From: CALWOS01 sp963595735
GTDB lineage: Bacteria > Bacillota > Clostridia > Oscillospirales > Oscillospiraceae
Assembly: GCA_963595735.1 (NCBI GenBank)
Contig: CAVBJJ010000059.1
Location: 1 to 7,773 of the forward strand
Length of the DNA: 7,773 nt
Direction: 5' to 3'
The notes beneath the pieces are model-generated. The model was not told the DNA's origin and searched no databases. It saw nothing but the letters and a program-made list of their open reading frames with translations. A program made the translations under genes and the position numbers. This document shows positions 6,729 through 7,773 of the stretch, one piece after another. Numbering within the stretch: the first letter of the stretch is position 1; every line of letters begins with the position of its first letter.

Positions 6729-7529
6729 ATGTTAAAGATCCGCAATATTTCCAAGACTTTTAACATCGGCACCGTCAACCAGAAGGTCGCGCTGGATGGG
6801 CTTTCCCTGCATCTAGAGCCGGGAGATTTTGTCACGATCATCGGCTCCAACGGCGCCGGAAAATCCACGCTGTTTAACGCCGTGGCGGGCAGCTTTTATG
6901 TGGACAAGGGTTCCATCGTGCTGGGCGGCAAGAACATCACCTACATGGCAGAGCACTGCCGCAGCCGCATGATCGGCCGCCTGTTCCAGGATCCCCTACG
7001 CGGCACCGCGCCCCATATGACGATCGAGGAAAATCTTGCCCTCGCCTATCTGCGCAGCGCAAAGGGCAAAGCGCCCTTCAGCCGAATTTCCAAAGAGGAC
7101 AAACGCGTTTTCCGCGACAAGCTCTGTCTGCTGGACATGGGTCTGGAAAACCGGATGCGCCAGCCAGTGGGACTGCTCTCCGGCGGGCAGCGCCAGGCGC
7201 TCACGCTTCTGATGGCCACGATCGAGCCGCCAAAGCTGCTGCTGCTGGACGAACACACCGCGGCGCTGGATCCCGGCACAGCGGAAAAGGTGCTGGCTTT
7301 GACCCGCAGCATTGTAGCAGAACACAAAATCACCTGTATGATGGTCACACATAATATGCACCAGGCGCTGGATCTGGGAAACCGCACCTTGATGATGGCA
7401 AACGGCAACATCGTCTTGGATGTCTCCGGCGCGGAGCGCGCCAGCATGACGGTGGACGACCTGCTGCTGCGCTTCAAGGCGGGAACCGGCCAGGAGCTGG
7501 ACAACGACCGCATCCTCCTTTCCAATTGA
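6729..7529 (+). CDS. ABC transporter ATP-binding protein (COG1101-type), predicted tryptophan import, TrpZ-like
   Basis: This is a 266-residue cytoplasmic ATPase that powers the importer. It is complete: Walker A GSNGAGKST (39-47), Q-loop Gln87 in LFQDP, signature LSGGQRQ (150-156), Walker B LLLLDE (170-175, catalytic Glu175), a D-loop ALDP shortly after, and the switch His208 in VTHNM. DEHTAALDP, with His where many ABC proteins have Pro, is usual in this subfamily. ATG 6729 is chosen because AAGGAG (6713-6718) lies 10 bases upstream and it starts the LKIRNISKTF strand; the upstream ATG at 6675 lies inside the permease gene. It is the last gene of the operon, and a strong terminator starts about 10 bases after its stop. 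It has no Trp residue. ATPases of this group are sometimes mis-annotated as sugar or phosphonate transport components. Confidence 0.95.
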   Translation: MLKIRNISKTFNIGTVNQKVALDGLSLHLEPGDFVTIIGSNGAGKSTLFNAVAGSFYVDKGSIVLGGKNITYMAEHCRSRMIGRLFQDPLRGTAPHMTIEENLALAYLRSAKGKAPFSRISKEDKRVFRDKLCLLDMGLENRMRQPVGLLSGGQRQALTLLMATIEPPKLLLLDEHTAALDPGTAEKVLALTRSIVAEHKITCMMVTHNMHQALDLGNRTLMMANGNIVLDVSGAERASMTVDDLLLRFKAGTGQELDNDRILLSN

Positions 7530-7539
7530 ATTCACACAC

Positions 7540-7583
7540 AAACGGGCTTGCCTCTGCACCACACAGAAGCAAGCCCGTTTTAT
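7540..7583 (+). terminator. Intrinsic terminator closing the ABC transporter operon
   Basis: A perfect 12-bp stem (AAACGGGCTTGC 7540-7551, GCAAGCCCGTTT 7569-7580) is extended inward by TCTG/CAGA after one mismatch, and is followed by a short T run. It lies between the convergent ATPase and kinase genes. In the minus direction the arm is followed by TTTGTGTG, so it could also act weakly on the kinase transcript. Confidence 0.85.
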
Positions 7584-7606
7584 TGCTATATTATCTGTTT
7601 CTCTAT

Positions 7607-7773
7607 CTATTTTACACTTATTACCGGATGGCCTTTCCGGCGCTTTTCCGCAAGCGGCAATGTAAGCTCGCAGCGAAAGCGGTCGCCGGTAAAAAAACGC
7701 ACCGTTCCGCCATGGGCCGCTGTGATCTGCTCCACCAGCTGCAAGCCCGTGCCATGGGCTGCCCCTCCATCTG
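7607..7773 (-). CDS. Sensor histidine kinase, C-terminal fragment (HATPase_c domain end)
   Basis: Only the last 54 residues and the stop (TAG, read from 7609 to 7607) are inside the window; the gene enters from the right edge. Visible are the G2-box-like GTGL, then LVEQITAAHGGTVRF and RCELTLPL, the standard end of the GHKL ATP-binding domain of two-component kinases, followed by a short basic tail (AEKRRKGHPVISVK). The partner regulator and sensed signal lie outside the window. Between GTGL and HGG there are 9 residues where the common GTGLGL form has about 11, so the second GL seems to be missing. The gene converges on the transporter operon and is not part of it. Confidence 0.8.
   Translation of the reverse strand, partial: DGGAAHGTGLQLVEQITAAHGGTVRFFTGDRFRCELTLPLAEKRRKGHPVISVK

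Overview
The window looks like a chromosomal segment of a high-G+C, low-GC-lineage-type (Firmicutes/Clostridia) anaerobe, most likely an Oscillospiraceae-like gut bacterium. The grounds are strong GGAGG-type ribosome sites, a consensus sigma-A promoter, TTG start use, Gram-positive-style intrinsic terminators, a T-box riboswitch, and protein sequences that read like clostridial cluster IV families. The species assignment is inference from style, not from a search.

Layout, left to right. (1) 1-476: the 3' end of a cupin-domain protein, probably the C-terminal half of a carboxymuconolactone-decarboxylase/cupin fusion that starts before the window. (2) 477-741: non-coding, with a GC-rich fold-prone stretch, a clean intrinsic terminator and a likely recG promoter. 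(3) 742-2802: recG, complete. (4) 2861-2910: a long hairpin that looks like the recG terminator but also covers the Shine-Dalgarno of the next gene. (5) 2909-4234: a 12-TM MATE/MOP-superfamily flippase (SpoVB/MurJ-like). (6) 4287-4619: a perfect-hexamer sigma-A promoter and a T-box leader with a UGG (Trp) specifier codon and an intrinsic terminator. (7) 4694-7529: a three-gene ABC importer operon (lipoprotein substrate-binding protein, permease, ATPase) with an internal terminator hairpin after the first gene, closed by a strong terminator. (8) 7607-7773, minus strand: the C-terminal end of a sensor histidine kinase.

How the parts work together. The best-supported biology is the T-box plus ABC transporter. 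The families involved (COG2984/COG4120/COG1101) are often annotated as importers of unknown substrate. Here the leader carries UGG in the specifier position, so uncharged tRNA-Trp should prevent termination and switch on import, making this a TrpXYZ-type tryptophan importer. The binding protein and the ATPase contain no tryptophan at all, which fits genes that must be made during tryptophan starvation. The internal hairpin probably sets a surplus of binding protein over membrane components. The remaining genes (recG, flippase, cupin protein, kinase) are ordinary neighbours with no evident functional link. I do not see a mobile element, CRISPR array, tRNA/rRNA gene or clearly novel multi-gene system here.
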